64,000 nucleotides of DNA, from positions 744,001 to 808,000 of the forward strand of contig JAWKTI010000002.1 of assembly GCA_041399155.1 (NCBI GenBank), written 5' to 3'. Shown here in pieces: positions 33,199 to 40,616 of this stretch. This DNA is from Zavarzinella sp. (GTDB lineage Bacteria; Planctomycetota; Planctomycetia; Gemmatales; Gemmataceae). The notes below the pieces were generated by a model. The model saw only the letters and a program-made list of their open reading frames with translations. It was not told the DNA's origin and searched no databases. How positions within the stretch are numbered: the stretch's first letter is position 1; each line of letters opens with the position of its first letter. Position numbers and translations under genes: made by a program.

Positions 33199-34530
33199 TC
33201 ACCAGTCGCTCAATACTTCGGCCAGGATTCTGAGTGCTGTTTCAATTTGCTGTTCAGTAATGCAAAGCGGTGGGCAAAACCGGATACCTGCTGTGCCGCA
33301 CCCCAGAAGCAAAAGACCATGCTCGAAACACTTGCGCACCAACAAGTTACGACGATCGCTATCCAGTCCACCAGTTTCGTTGGTTGCATCAAAAGCGACC
33401 ATCAAGCCCAACCCACGGACGTTGCTTATCGTTGGGAGGTTTTCTGCCAGCTTCCGCAAACCCATCTGCAGTTGTTCCCCACGTGCACGGCAATTTTCCA
33501 GGTATTCACGCTGCAACAATTCTATCGTTTTCAGTGCGGCAACACAGGCCACTGGATTGCCACCGAACGTGCTGGCGTGGCTGCCACTGGGCCAGTTCAT
33601 CACTGGCGCTTTGGCAATAATTGCGCCCAACGGCAACCCACTGGCAATGCCTTTGGCACAACAGATAATATCTGGCTCTACGTGGGAATATTCGCTGGCA
33701 AACCAGGTTCCTGTGCGGCCAAAACCGGTCTGTACCTCATCAACTACCAGTAAGATCCCGTGTTCGCGACAAAGTTGTTCCAAAGCGGGCAGGCAACCAG
33801 GTGGCAATGGCTGATAGCCTCCCTCCCCAAGTACCGGTTCGATAACAATTGCTGCCACTTCTTTGGGACTGACCACACGATGAAACAGGTCATGCTCGAT
33901 CGCACCCACGATATCGCAGGTGAGGGTAGCAGAATCGCCACAACCACCTGCAGGGCAGGAAGTTGGGTAATCTACGTGATAAATTCCCGGCAGCACCGGT
34001 GCAAAACCTGTGCGGTGAATCGGCTTTGAAGCTGATAGCGACATCGCACCGAAGGTGCGGCCATGAAAACCTCGGCGAAATGCAATAAAATTCCCACGTC
34101 CAGTGTGGTAGCGGGCCAGTTTCATCGCCGCTTCGATCGATTCTGCCCCACTGTTGGTGAAAAAAACTTTTTTGGGTGTGGTACCAGGGGCAATGCTGGC
34201 TAATTTTTCCGCCAGTTCAATCTGTGCCGGGTAGTAGAAATCAGTCCCACTCATGTGGATGAGTTGGCTGGCTTGTTGCTGAATTGCCGCCACCACATCG
34301 GGGTGGCAGTGGCCTGTTGCTGTGACTGCAATGCCCGCAGTGCAGTCTAAAAAGGTGTTGCCATCGACATCCTGCACCACGCACCCACTCGCCTGTTCGA
34401 CCACCAGGGGATAAACACGGGTGTACGACTGCGAAACAACTTCCAGATCACGTGCTAAATACGCTGTTGCCCTCGGTCCGGGCAGGTTGGTCACCAGTTT
34501 CGGTGCGGCATGTTGGTCTAACTTCCACAT
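33199..34530 (-). CDS. Class III PLP-dependent aminotransferase (4-aminobutyrate/ornithine type)
   Basis: 443 residues, fold type I. Seen are the substrate/PLP segment FFTNSGAESIEAAMKLAR, FRRGFHGRT, VIEPVLGEGGY, LVVDEVQTGFGRTG (D264) and the PLP lysine K293 in CCAKGIASGLPLGAI. The N-terminus YTRVYPLVVEQASGCVVQDVDGN is typical of 4-aminobutyrate or acetylornithine aminotransferases. The exact amino donor cannot be set from sequence. Strong Shine-Dalgarno AAGGAGGTCGATC before the ATG; an extended -10 (TGGTATAAT) lies about 50 bp upstream. Confidence 0.9.
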   Translation of the reverse strand: MWKLDQHAAPKLVTNLPGPRATAYLARDLEVVSQSYTRVYPLVVEQASGCVVQDVDGNTFLDCTAGIAVTATGHCHPDVVAAIQQQASQLIHMSGTDFYYPAQIELAEKLASIAPGTTPKKVFFTNSGAESIEAAMKLARYHTGRGNFIAFRRGFHGRTFGAMSLSASKPIHRTGFAPVLPGIYHVDYPTSCPAGGCGDSATLTCDIVGAIEHDLFHRVVSPKEVAAIVIEPVLGEGGYQPLPPGCLPALEQLCREHGILLVVDEVQTGFGRTGTWFASEYSHVEPDIICCAKGIASGLPLGAIIAKAPVMNWPSGSHASTFGGNPVACVAALKTIELLQREYLENCRARGEQLQMGLRKLAENLPTISNVRGLGLMVAFDATNETGGLDSDRRNLLVRKCFEHGLLLLGCGTAGIRFCPPLCITEQQIETALRILAEVLSDW

Positions 34531-34580
34531 GATCGACCTCCTTGGTAGTTGAAAAGAAATTCTGAAATGAATATGAGAAT

Positions 34581-34589
34581 ATTATACCA
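34581..34589 (-). promoter_or_regulatory. Extended -10 promoter element of the aminotransferase gene
   Basis: Minus-strand TGGTATAAT (TGn plus TATAAT), about 50 bp before the ATG at 34530. No clear -35, as is common for extended -10 promoters. Confidence 0.4.
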
Positions 34590-34628
34590 TACCCGGGCAA
34601 ATACCGGTGCTTGTAGTTTCCCTGACTG

Positions 34629-35696
34629 TTATCCATTGTCATCGCATCGAAATGCAGTTCCAGCAGGTTTAATCAACTTCCAGATTTGTGGCTTGTAATC
34701 CTTTCCGTCCAGCATTGCAAACATGATGCTTGGGTATGGACATTGCTGGAAATAGGAGGCCAATTCCCGGCGAGTCCCATCAATCCTCATTGCATTACGG
34801 GCAATTGCTTCTATGCGTGAAAATTCTGCTTTGAGATTAGATTCAATGTTCCGCACCCAATTAAAAAACTCGTCAGGCACCTGTTCCAGGATATCAGCAA
34901 GCACCCCACCGTTGGCTAAGACATCCCAGATCGCACGTGGGCTGACACCTGTCAGCAGTCGATGCAGGCGTTTGTATTCTTCAAACTTAATTTTTACACG
35001 TTGACCCGATTGAAATCGGACAACGAAACCTTCTGATGAATCGTTTTGCATTGCCAGGATTTCGTCAAAGTGGCCAAATCCATCGTAACGTTTTACTACT
35101 GGAAACCCAATTTGCTGCAAAGGTTCTTCTGTCCCGGTTCTTGTATCCATTATTGCCAGTAGAATCAGATCCTCTTGATCTCCGTAATCAACCACAATTC
35201 TGTTTTCAGGGTAAATTACTTCGAACAAGTAAGTTTTGGAAATATCCAATTGCAGATGGGCATATTTTTTCTGGATGATTCGTGTTGCCCGCTTTGCCTG
35301 CTCGCTGGTAAAACTTCCCCGTGAAGCAATATGCGGTTCGCCTTCGACAAAATACAGAATCCCAAGCGAGCCATCCAGTTTTTCATAAACCTCAAAAGGT
35401 TCTGCAGGAACAACCCCTTTCAGTTGTTCGACGCTGAAAAATTTCGGAAATGGTCGAGCAATAATGTTCCAATTCCGATCCAGGATCAAGCCACGGCACT
35501 GCATTGTTTCGTTATTCCAACGCCATTCGAACTGTGTTTTCTGGCTATAATTCAAGATTCTCAGGGGTAGCTTTGGGTGGTGCTGCTCGTTAATGTACCC
35601 CGCTTCGATTTCCCGTTGAATCGCATCCACATTTATTGATTCTGCAGTAAATACCCGCTGCGGTTCTGGTCCAAACAGATCGATATTCTGATTCAT
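34629..35696 (-). CDS. T4 Rnl1-like RNA ligase
   Basis: 355 residues from the ATG at 35696 (GGAGG 8 nt upstream). Nucleotidyltransferase motif I is EKLDGSLG (K106 the expected AMP-accepting lysine), preceded by CRGLILD and ARPFPKFF as in Rnl1 ligases. Motif III is in YLFEVIYPENRIVVDYG, motif IV EGFVVRF, and motif V VKIKFEEYKRL. The C-terminal 100 residues are helical. Rnl1-type enzymes join 5'-phosphate and 3'-OH RNA ends, usually as repair partners of a kinase-phosphatase, which I do not find nearby. The substrate in this organism is unknown. Confidence 0.85.
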   Translation of the reverse strand: MNQNIDLFGPEPQRVFTAESINVDAIQREIEAGYINEQHHPKLPLRILNYSQKTQFEWRWNNETMQCRGLILDRNWNIIARPFPKFFSVEQLKGVVPAEPFEVYEKLDGSLGILYFVEGEPHIASRGSFTSEQAKRATRIIQKKYAHLQLDISKTYLFEVIYPENRIVVDYGDQEDLILLAIMDTRTGTEEPLQQIGFPVVKRYDGFGHFDEILAMQNDSSEGFVVRFQSGQRVKIKFEEYKRLHRLLTGVSPRAIWDVLANGGVLADILEQVPDEFFNWVRNIESNLKAEFSRIEAIARNAMRIDGTRRELASYFQQCPYPSIMFAMLDGKDYKPQIWKLIKPAGTAFRCDDNG

Positions 35697-35831
35697 CACT
35701 GAGTCCTCCACTGATTCTCAGAGAGTAACTGCTCAAAATGGTTCAGTGAAACCTTGTCAGATTGATTCACTTGAATTGCGAGATTTCAAGTCGGAATCCA
35801 TCAAAAATGTGAAAGGTTTAATTTTCTGCAC

Positions 35832-36377
35832 CTACTCGGTGGGTGTCAGGATTTCCAGAACTGCAATGGCGGGTCGATTGTCGCAGAAGATGACGCCTGT
35901 TCGTCCGTAGAGAGTTGTTGGTGCGGGCAATTGCAGCGACTGAACTAACGTGGGGCCGGGTGTCACCTTCAGAAAGCCGGTCGGTTCAATGGTTCGCAGC
36001 ACCTGATTTTCAATTAAAATTCTGCCCAAAGGTGTCTGTTCGGCAACAATAGCATCCCGCACTGTGGGGGTGCAGCAATCCAGATCAATACGAACAATAC
36101 CGTATTGCACTACGCGATCGGTGCCTGCCAGGGTCAGAATGATGTGCCGATGGTAAATATCGCCCTGTCTGCCAGATTCCAGAACGCGAACTTCGACTGG
36201 TTTGCCGTAATGTTCTTCCACAACCACCGTCATGTGATAATGGTGGGCAAGCATCCGGCGATAAATATCTGGCATCTGATTGGGTGTGGATAGCACCGCA
36301 ACAGAATCGACTGGCCACAATTCATCATCCACGGTTACTAAAGGAAATCCGGTTTGATGAGAAATTTTTAAGTTCAT
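35832..36377 (-). CDS. Chorismate lyase-like (UbiC/DUF98 fold) protein
   Basis: 181 residues with the layout of chorismate pyruvate-lyase/UTRA folds: VEVRVLESGRQGDIYHRHIIL, RVVQYGIVRIDLD, and IVAEQTPLGRILIENQVLR. The conserved PLGRIL and the arginine in R-x-I-x-L strands support the fold. UbiC-type enzymes make 4-hydroxybenzoate from chorismate. In a genome using the futalosine route, 4-hydroxybenzoate could serve other ends. The catalytic glutamate of UbiC was not verified. It stands alone between the RNA ligase and Rpn genes. Confidence 0.6.
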   Translation of the reverse strand: MNLKISHQTGFPLVTVDDELWPVDSVAVLSTPNQMPDIYRRMLAHHYHMTVVVEEHYGKPVEVRVLESGRQGDIYHRHIILTLAGTDRVVQYGIVRIDLDCCTPTVRDAIVAEQTPLGRILIENQVLRTIEPTGFLKVTPGPTLVQSLQLPAPTTLYGRTGVIFCDNRPAIAVLEILTPTE

Positions 36378-36465
36378 GAGAATTTCAGCCTTCTTCGAAC
36401 CAGCAAAAATATAGGCAAATTTTACCTCTTTTCAACTTCGACACCCTCGCCCATGGTGAGAGTGG

Positions 36466-36493
36466 AAAAGAAATTGGGGACAAGTGCCCCCAA
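36466..36493 (-). terminator. Terminator-like hairpin after the Rpn-like gene
   Basis: On the minus strand TTGGGG, an 8-nt loop, CCCCAA, then TTTCTTTT. It lies about 60 bp beyond the stop of the gene ending at 36556. Confidence 0.6.
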
Positions 36494-36555
36494 CCATTGG
36501 TGAGCCGCCAACTTCAGATTCAAAGTGAGATGCAATTAGGAGGTATCGGTGCTAC

Positions 36556-37575
36556 TCAGTCCGCAGCCATCAACTCCCGCAGTTCGGCGATCATCGCATC
36601 CAGCTCAGCGAGTGATTTTTTCTGCAATCGGGTAGCTGGTGTTATTTTTTTGTGGAGCAATTCCTGCAGAAGATGAATTTTGCCAATGCGTTCTCCCACC
36701 GCTTTGCCTTCTAGTAGACCCTCCTCTCGCCCTTGTTCAAGACCTTGTTCACGCCCTTGTTCAAGACCCTCTTTGTGTCCGCGTTCTATGGCTCGAATTT
36801 CCGTGGGTGACAAAAATGGCATGCGTAACTCCTCTTCAAGAAGTTGTATCTCTTCCTTAAACTTCTCTTCATCTTCTAAAGGTAATTGTATCATCCAATC
36901 CAACAGGCGAAAGATGTTGACGATTTCTTCTCTTTCGATCCCTCGCTGAATCAGGTTGCGGGTCAGGTTGATTTTGGCTTGGCGTTGCAAAATCGGGCTG
37001 CCACTGAAGATCAGATTTTGCACGCATCCTGCCAGTACGAGTCCCACGGGGCTGCTTTGGGATTCCAATTCTGATAACTTCTCGTGGAAATCCAGAATCT
37101 TGAACGATTGGAAGCGAAAAATGAGTGAGTTTTCATTGCTGATCAGCGCATACTCCCCTGGGTACCACCTGGGGTTGGGGTCGGCCAGAATTGCCACACT
37201 TCGAACATTCGCTCCGTATTTGTCTATCAGACGGATAAAGTATCGAAGCATTCGCTCTTCGAAAGCGGTGTCGTGCTGAGACTGCACCTCAACATGCAGA
37301 TAAAGCGTGATCGGCAATGGACTGGATATTGGAATAACTTCATAAAGACAGTCGACGTGCTGGTTGCTGGAGGTGGCTTCCTGATCCCGCTTTCGTAATT
37401 GCGTGTTCAGTGGCTTGTAATTTTCTTTCCAGTTGATTTCTTGATGTAAGTTGGGAAAGAGAATTTCACACACTGGCTCTAAATAATGATCCAGCAACTC
37501 CTTCCACGGAGAGTCAAAATCCTTTCTCTTGTTCTTTTTCTTGGCCACTTTGTGTCCTGTGGTCGAATCGTTCAC
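36556..37575 (-). CDS. Rpn-family / PD-(D/E)xK nuclease-like protein
   Basis: 339 residues from a GTG. The N-terminal domain has the Rpn/YhgA-like nuclease pattern: FDSPWKELLDHYLEPVCEILFP, QHVDCLYEV and LYLHVEVQSQHD (the D...E-x-Q/K core), then MLRYFIRLIDKYG. The C-terminus carries the typical GHKEGLEQGREQGLEQGREEG low-complexity repeat and a helical tail. E. coli RpnA-type proteins are Ca-dependent DNases that promote recA-independent recombination; many homologs are annotated as transposases. It may be a stand-alone selfish or defence gene. A terminator-like hairpin follows. Confidence 0.75.
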   Translation of the reverse strand: MNDSTTGHKVAKKKNKRKDFDSPWKELLDHYLEPVCEILFPNLHQEINWKENYKPLNTQLRKRDQEATSSNQHVDCLYEVIPISSPLPITLYLHVEVQSQHDTAFEERMLRYFIRLIDKYGANVRSVAILADPNPRWYPGEYALISNENSLIFRFQSFKILDFHEKLSELESQSSPVGLVLAGCVQNLIFSGSPILQRQAKINLTRNLIQRGIEREEIVNIFRLLDWMIQLPLEDEEKFKEEIQLLEEELRMPFLSPTEIRAIERGHKEGLEQGREQGLEQGREEGLLEGKAVGERIGKIHLLQELLHKKITPATRLQKKSLAELDAMIAELRELMAAD

Positions 37576-37683
37576 CGTGTTGCGGGATCAGTAACATCAT
37601 CTATCACGATGAAACAGTGAATATCCCTCCTCTTCTCTTTTGGCTCAGTGAAAAATACCTCCAAGGTAGCAAATAATCGATAA

Positions 37684-39504
37684 TCAGCCTGCCTGGGCTG
37701 GCACACCTAATTGCACCACGAATTGGCGGGGTTCTTCGGCGGGGGTTTCAACTGGTTCAAGCACACTGTCGACCAGATAGTACAACAGTTCTCGGAATGG
37801 CAGTGGTTCCACTTCATCAGCCAGGGCCTCTGCTTTCGCACGGAACTTGTCGACCATTGCCTGCGCTTTGCTGAACACTTTCGCTTTGATGTACAATTCG
37901 CGTACGTGGTCCACTGTGTCCCGAACTGCCGTATCATCGGGGGCGGCATGTTCCCGGGCAGCACTGATCAAGCTGAGTAATTCCCCACGCTCGTTGGGTG
38001 GGAGAGACTCTAAGGCCAGTGCCAACAATAAAGTGGGGCGGGCAGCCAGTACATCCTGGCCTGCAAGCAATTTATTGTGGTCGTCTTCTGACCAGTCTTT
38101 CAAATCATTCAGAATCTGGAAAGCGACACCCAGGTTTCTGCTGAAATCAGTGATTAATTTCTCGTAATTGTTGGTGTCGCCAGCCAGTCGCACGCCAGAA
38201 TAAAGTGCTGCTTCAAACGCTGGCGATGTCTTCAGAGCGTAAATCTTCAAGGCTTCGATTGGTGTCAATGCTTTGTTCGCCGCGTCCCGCCAGAGCAATT
38301 CCGCGCCTTGACCCTCCGACAGCTTAATGTGAGCATCGGCCATTTTGTCCAGAATGTCAGCAGCAGCTTCTGCACCCAGCTCTTTGCGTTCCTTACTGAC
38401 CAACCGATAACCCAAACCAATCAGGTAGTCGCCAATGTTAATGGCAGTGCCAATCCCATATTGACGGTGAAGGGTAGGGGCTCCATAACGGTAGGCATCA
38501 TCATCTTCAATATCATCGTGCACCAGCGATGCCTTGTGAAATGCCTCAATTGCCAAAGCGGTGCGTTTTACACTGTCCGAAAGTTGCAGCTCATCAGCAT
38601 TAAAGGTGCCTTTACCGCCGGTCAGTGCATCGTATGCAGCCAGTGTGATCAGTGGGCGAGATCGCTTCCCACCGCGGGCCAGAAAATCGTATGCAATTAC
38701 CTCGTTCTGAACCAGCGGGTCCTGGGCCGATGCTTTGGGCATCCCCTGCCGGGCAGGTGGGGCCAATCGATGCAGTTCGGCAGGTTCGAACATTGCATTC
38801 GCTGCACGCATCAGGTGCATGTACGTCTTGGTGGCTTGTTGCACTGGTGCGGTCTGCAGTTCAATCATATCGAACACCCAGTCGTCATCGACCGAGGTGC
38901 TTTTGCAGTTGCTGGAAAGCAGTGGTGTGGCAACGCAGGGAATTCCCGCCATTAAAATCTTATCGAAAGCTTTTTCCAGCACATTCAGACACGCCACACC
39001 CACGATGGCATCCACGTGTCCAGAAACAATAATTTTCAACACAATGGGGGTGCCTTCTGAAACCAGCACCTTGTAACCCATCTTTTCGGCGGTTGTTTTG
39101 TAATCTGCCACAGAGCAGGCGCCACATTTTTCACAGTCGAGGCCGAATTCATCGTACTCGGCGGGGCAGCCTTCTGCATTTTTCAAGCAGTGCGGCAATA
39201 ACATCAGGCGACGGTGAAACGGAACAGCAGCCACCTGTTCCCGCCAGAATTCATTGGCTACACAAACTAATGTGAAGCCAAGATATTTTTCTTCCAGGTT
39301 GAGCTTTCGCAGCACCGCTTCCGCATGGGCCTGACCTTCTTCTTTGGTCATTGGCGAAGAGCGATCGACGGTGCGTAGAATTTCGCGAGCGGTTTCTTTA
39401 ATCTGATCACGTAAAGCGCGAGTTTCCGGCACCACCTTGAGGTGGGCAGTGCTGGCCTTTTTTGCTTTCGTTTCTGGGAGCATTTCGTTGACTAAGGTCG
39501 ACAC
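37684..39504 (-). CDS. DUF116 - polyprenyl diphosphate synthase fusion
   Basis: 606 residues from a GTG (an in-frame ATG lies at 39483). The N-terminal half (about 60-230) is a DUF116 domain with cysteines C106, C113, C124, C127 and C130 (LPHCLKNAEGCP, DCEKCGAC), plausibly binding a metal or cluster, and GHVDAIVGVACLNVLEKA. The C-terminal half (about 255-590) is a trans-isoprenyl diphosphate synthase: GGKRSRP (278-284), first aspartate-rich motif DDIEDDD (330-336), second motif NDLKD (466-470). The synthase would make a polyprenyl chain, for example for menaquinone. The fusion partner's role is unknown. The two domains are usually separate proteins as far as I know. Confidence 0.85.
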   Translation of the reverse strand: MSTLVNEMLPETKAKKASTAHLKVVPETRALRDQIKETAREILRTVDRSSPMTKEEGQAHAEAVLRKLNLEEKYLGFTLVCVANEFWREQVAAVPFHRRLMLLPHCLKNAEGCPAEYDEFGLDCEKCGACSVADYKTTAEKMGYKVLVSEGTPIVLKIIVSGHVDAIVGVACLNVLEKAFDKILMAGIPCVATPLLSSNCKSTSVDDDWVFDMIELQTAPVQQATKTYMHLMRAANAMFEPAELHRLAPPARQGMPKASAQDPLVQNEVIAYDFLARGGKRSRPLITLAAYDALTGGKGTFNADELQLSDSVKRTALAIEAFHKASLVHDDIEDDDAYRYGAPTLHRQYGIGTAINIGDYLIGLGYRLVSKERKELGAEAAADILDKMADAHIKLSEGQGAELLWRDAANKALTPIEALKIYALKTSPAFEAALYSGVRLAGDTNNYEKLITDFSRNLGVAFQILNDLKDWSEDDHNKLLAGQDVLAARPTLLLALALESLPPNERGELLSLISAAREHAAPDDTAVRDTVDHVRELYIKAKVFSKAQAMVDKFRAKAEALADEVEPLPFRELLYYLVDSVLEPVETPAEEPRQFVVQLGVPAQAG

Positions 39505-39711
39505 GGCGGGTGGTTCCTTTCTAACTGTTCAATAATTTCCGATGAACTGGTTACCGGCACCAAACTTCCAACAATTATAGCGAGCAAACCGTGACATTCA
39601 CATGAGAAAAGAGTGGCCCAGGCGAATTTTCTTCAATTCATCTGGGATCTCTTGCGAAGGGGCACCATTTCGGTTAGGCTGTTCATCTTACCAGACGACA
39701 ACAACTTGAAG

Positions 39712-40524
39712 ATGATTCAGATGCAAAAAAACCCTTTCCTGCAAATAAGTGGTTGGTTATATGTGCTATTGATGAGTTTTTTCTCATCAAATCTCTTTGC
39801 TCAAGACGCACCCAAACTCCCATCAAAAGACAAGTTTCATCTTTATTTGCTCATTGGACAATCCAACATGGCTGGTCGTGGTGTGGTGGCCAAAAATCCC
39901 GCCCCACCCCATGCTCGGGTGCTGAAACTGGACAAAACTGGCAAGTGGGTTCCAGCAACGGATCCATTACACTTTGATAAACCGATTGCCGGCGTGGGGC
40001 TGGGAAGCAGCTTTGCCCGCACCATGGCCGATGCAGATCCCGAAGTAACGATTGGTTTAATTCCGTCTGCAGTTGGCGGTACCCCACTGTCGCGGTGGGT
40101 AAAAGGTGGCGATTTGTACCAGCAGGCCGTCAAACGCACGCAACCAGCATTAAAGGTGGGTGTGCTGAAAGGGATTCTCTGGCACCAGGGTGAATCAGAT
40201 TCCAATAACGAAATGAATGCAACTACTTATGCCAAAAGACTTTCCGGTATGATCAGCGATTTGCGGGCCGATCTGAAGTCCGACGATGCACCATTTGTTG
40301 CTGGAAAGTTGGGGCTTTTTCTGCCGGAAGGTAAAGGAAAGCCTGCACTTTGGAAAACAGTGAATGAGCAGTTGGATGAAGTGGCACGCACCACGTCAAA
40401 GGTGATGGTGGTATCTTCGGAAGGACTGAAGCACAAAGGAGACCAGGTCCATTTCGATACCGCATCGCTGGAAATCTTTGGTAGACGCTATGCGGAAGCG
40501 ATGCAGAAACTTCAAAAAAAGTGA
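39712..40524 (+). CDS. Exported SASA/sialate O-acetylesterase-like protein
   Basis: 270 residues from the ATG at 39712; upstream in-frame codons to 39613 precede a clear signal peptide and are unlikely to be translated. The signal peptide (about 8-30) ends in NLFAQDA. SGNH hydrolase blocks of the DUF303/SASA family are intact: LLIGQSNMAGRG (nucleophile serine), AVGGTPLSRW, LWHQGESD, and DQVHFDTASLEIFG with the His. Such enzymes deacetylate acylated glycans. It is divergent from the DUF116 fusion gene and 92 bp upstream of the PQQ dehydrogenase gene. Confidence 0.88.
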   Translation: MIQMQKNPFLQISGWLYVLLMSFFSSNLFAQDAPKLPSKDKFHLYLLIGQSNMAGRGVVAKNPAPPHARVLKLDKTGKWVPATDPLHFDKPIAGVGLGSSFARTMADADPEVTIGLIPSAVGGTPLSRWVKGGDLYQQAVKRTQPALKVGVLKGILWHQGESDSNNEMNATTYAKRLSGMISDLRADLKSDDAPFVAGKLGLFLPEGKGKPALWKTVNEQLDEVARTTSKVMVVSSEGLKHKGDQVHFDTASLEIFGRRYAEAMQKLQKK

Positions 40525-40566
40525 CCCATGCTGCAGAAATGTCGTTTCATTCCGATTTTTGATCGC

Positions 40567-40586
40567 TTACCATAAATATATGGTAA
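40567..40586. promoter_or_regulatory. Inverted repeat between the SASA and PQQ-dehydrogenase genes
   Basis: TTACCATA and TATGGTAA around AATA, 30 bp before the ATG at 40617. The position suits an operator; the AT-rich stem argues against a terminator. Confidence 0.35.
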
Positions 40587-40616
40587 TTCTTCACACCTTA
40601 ATCAGAATTCAGTTAT

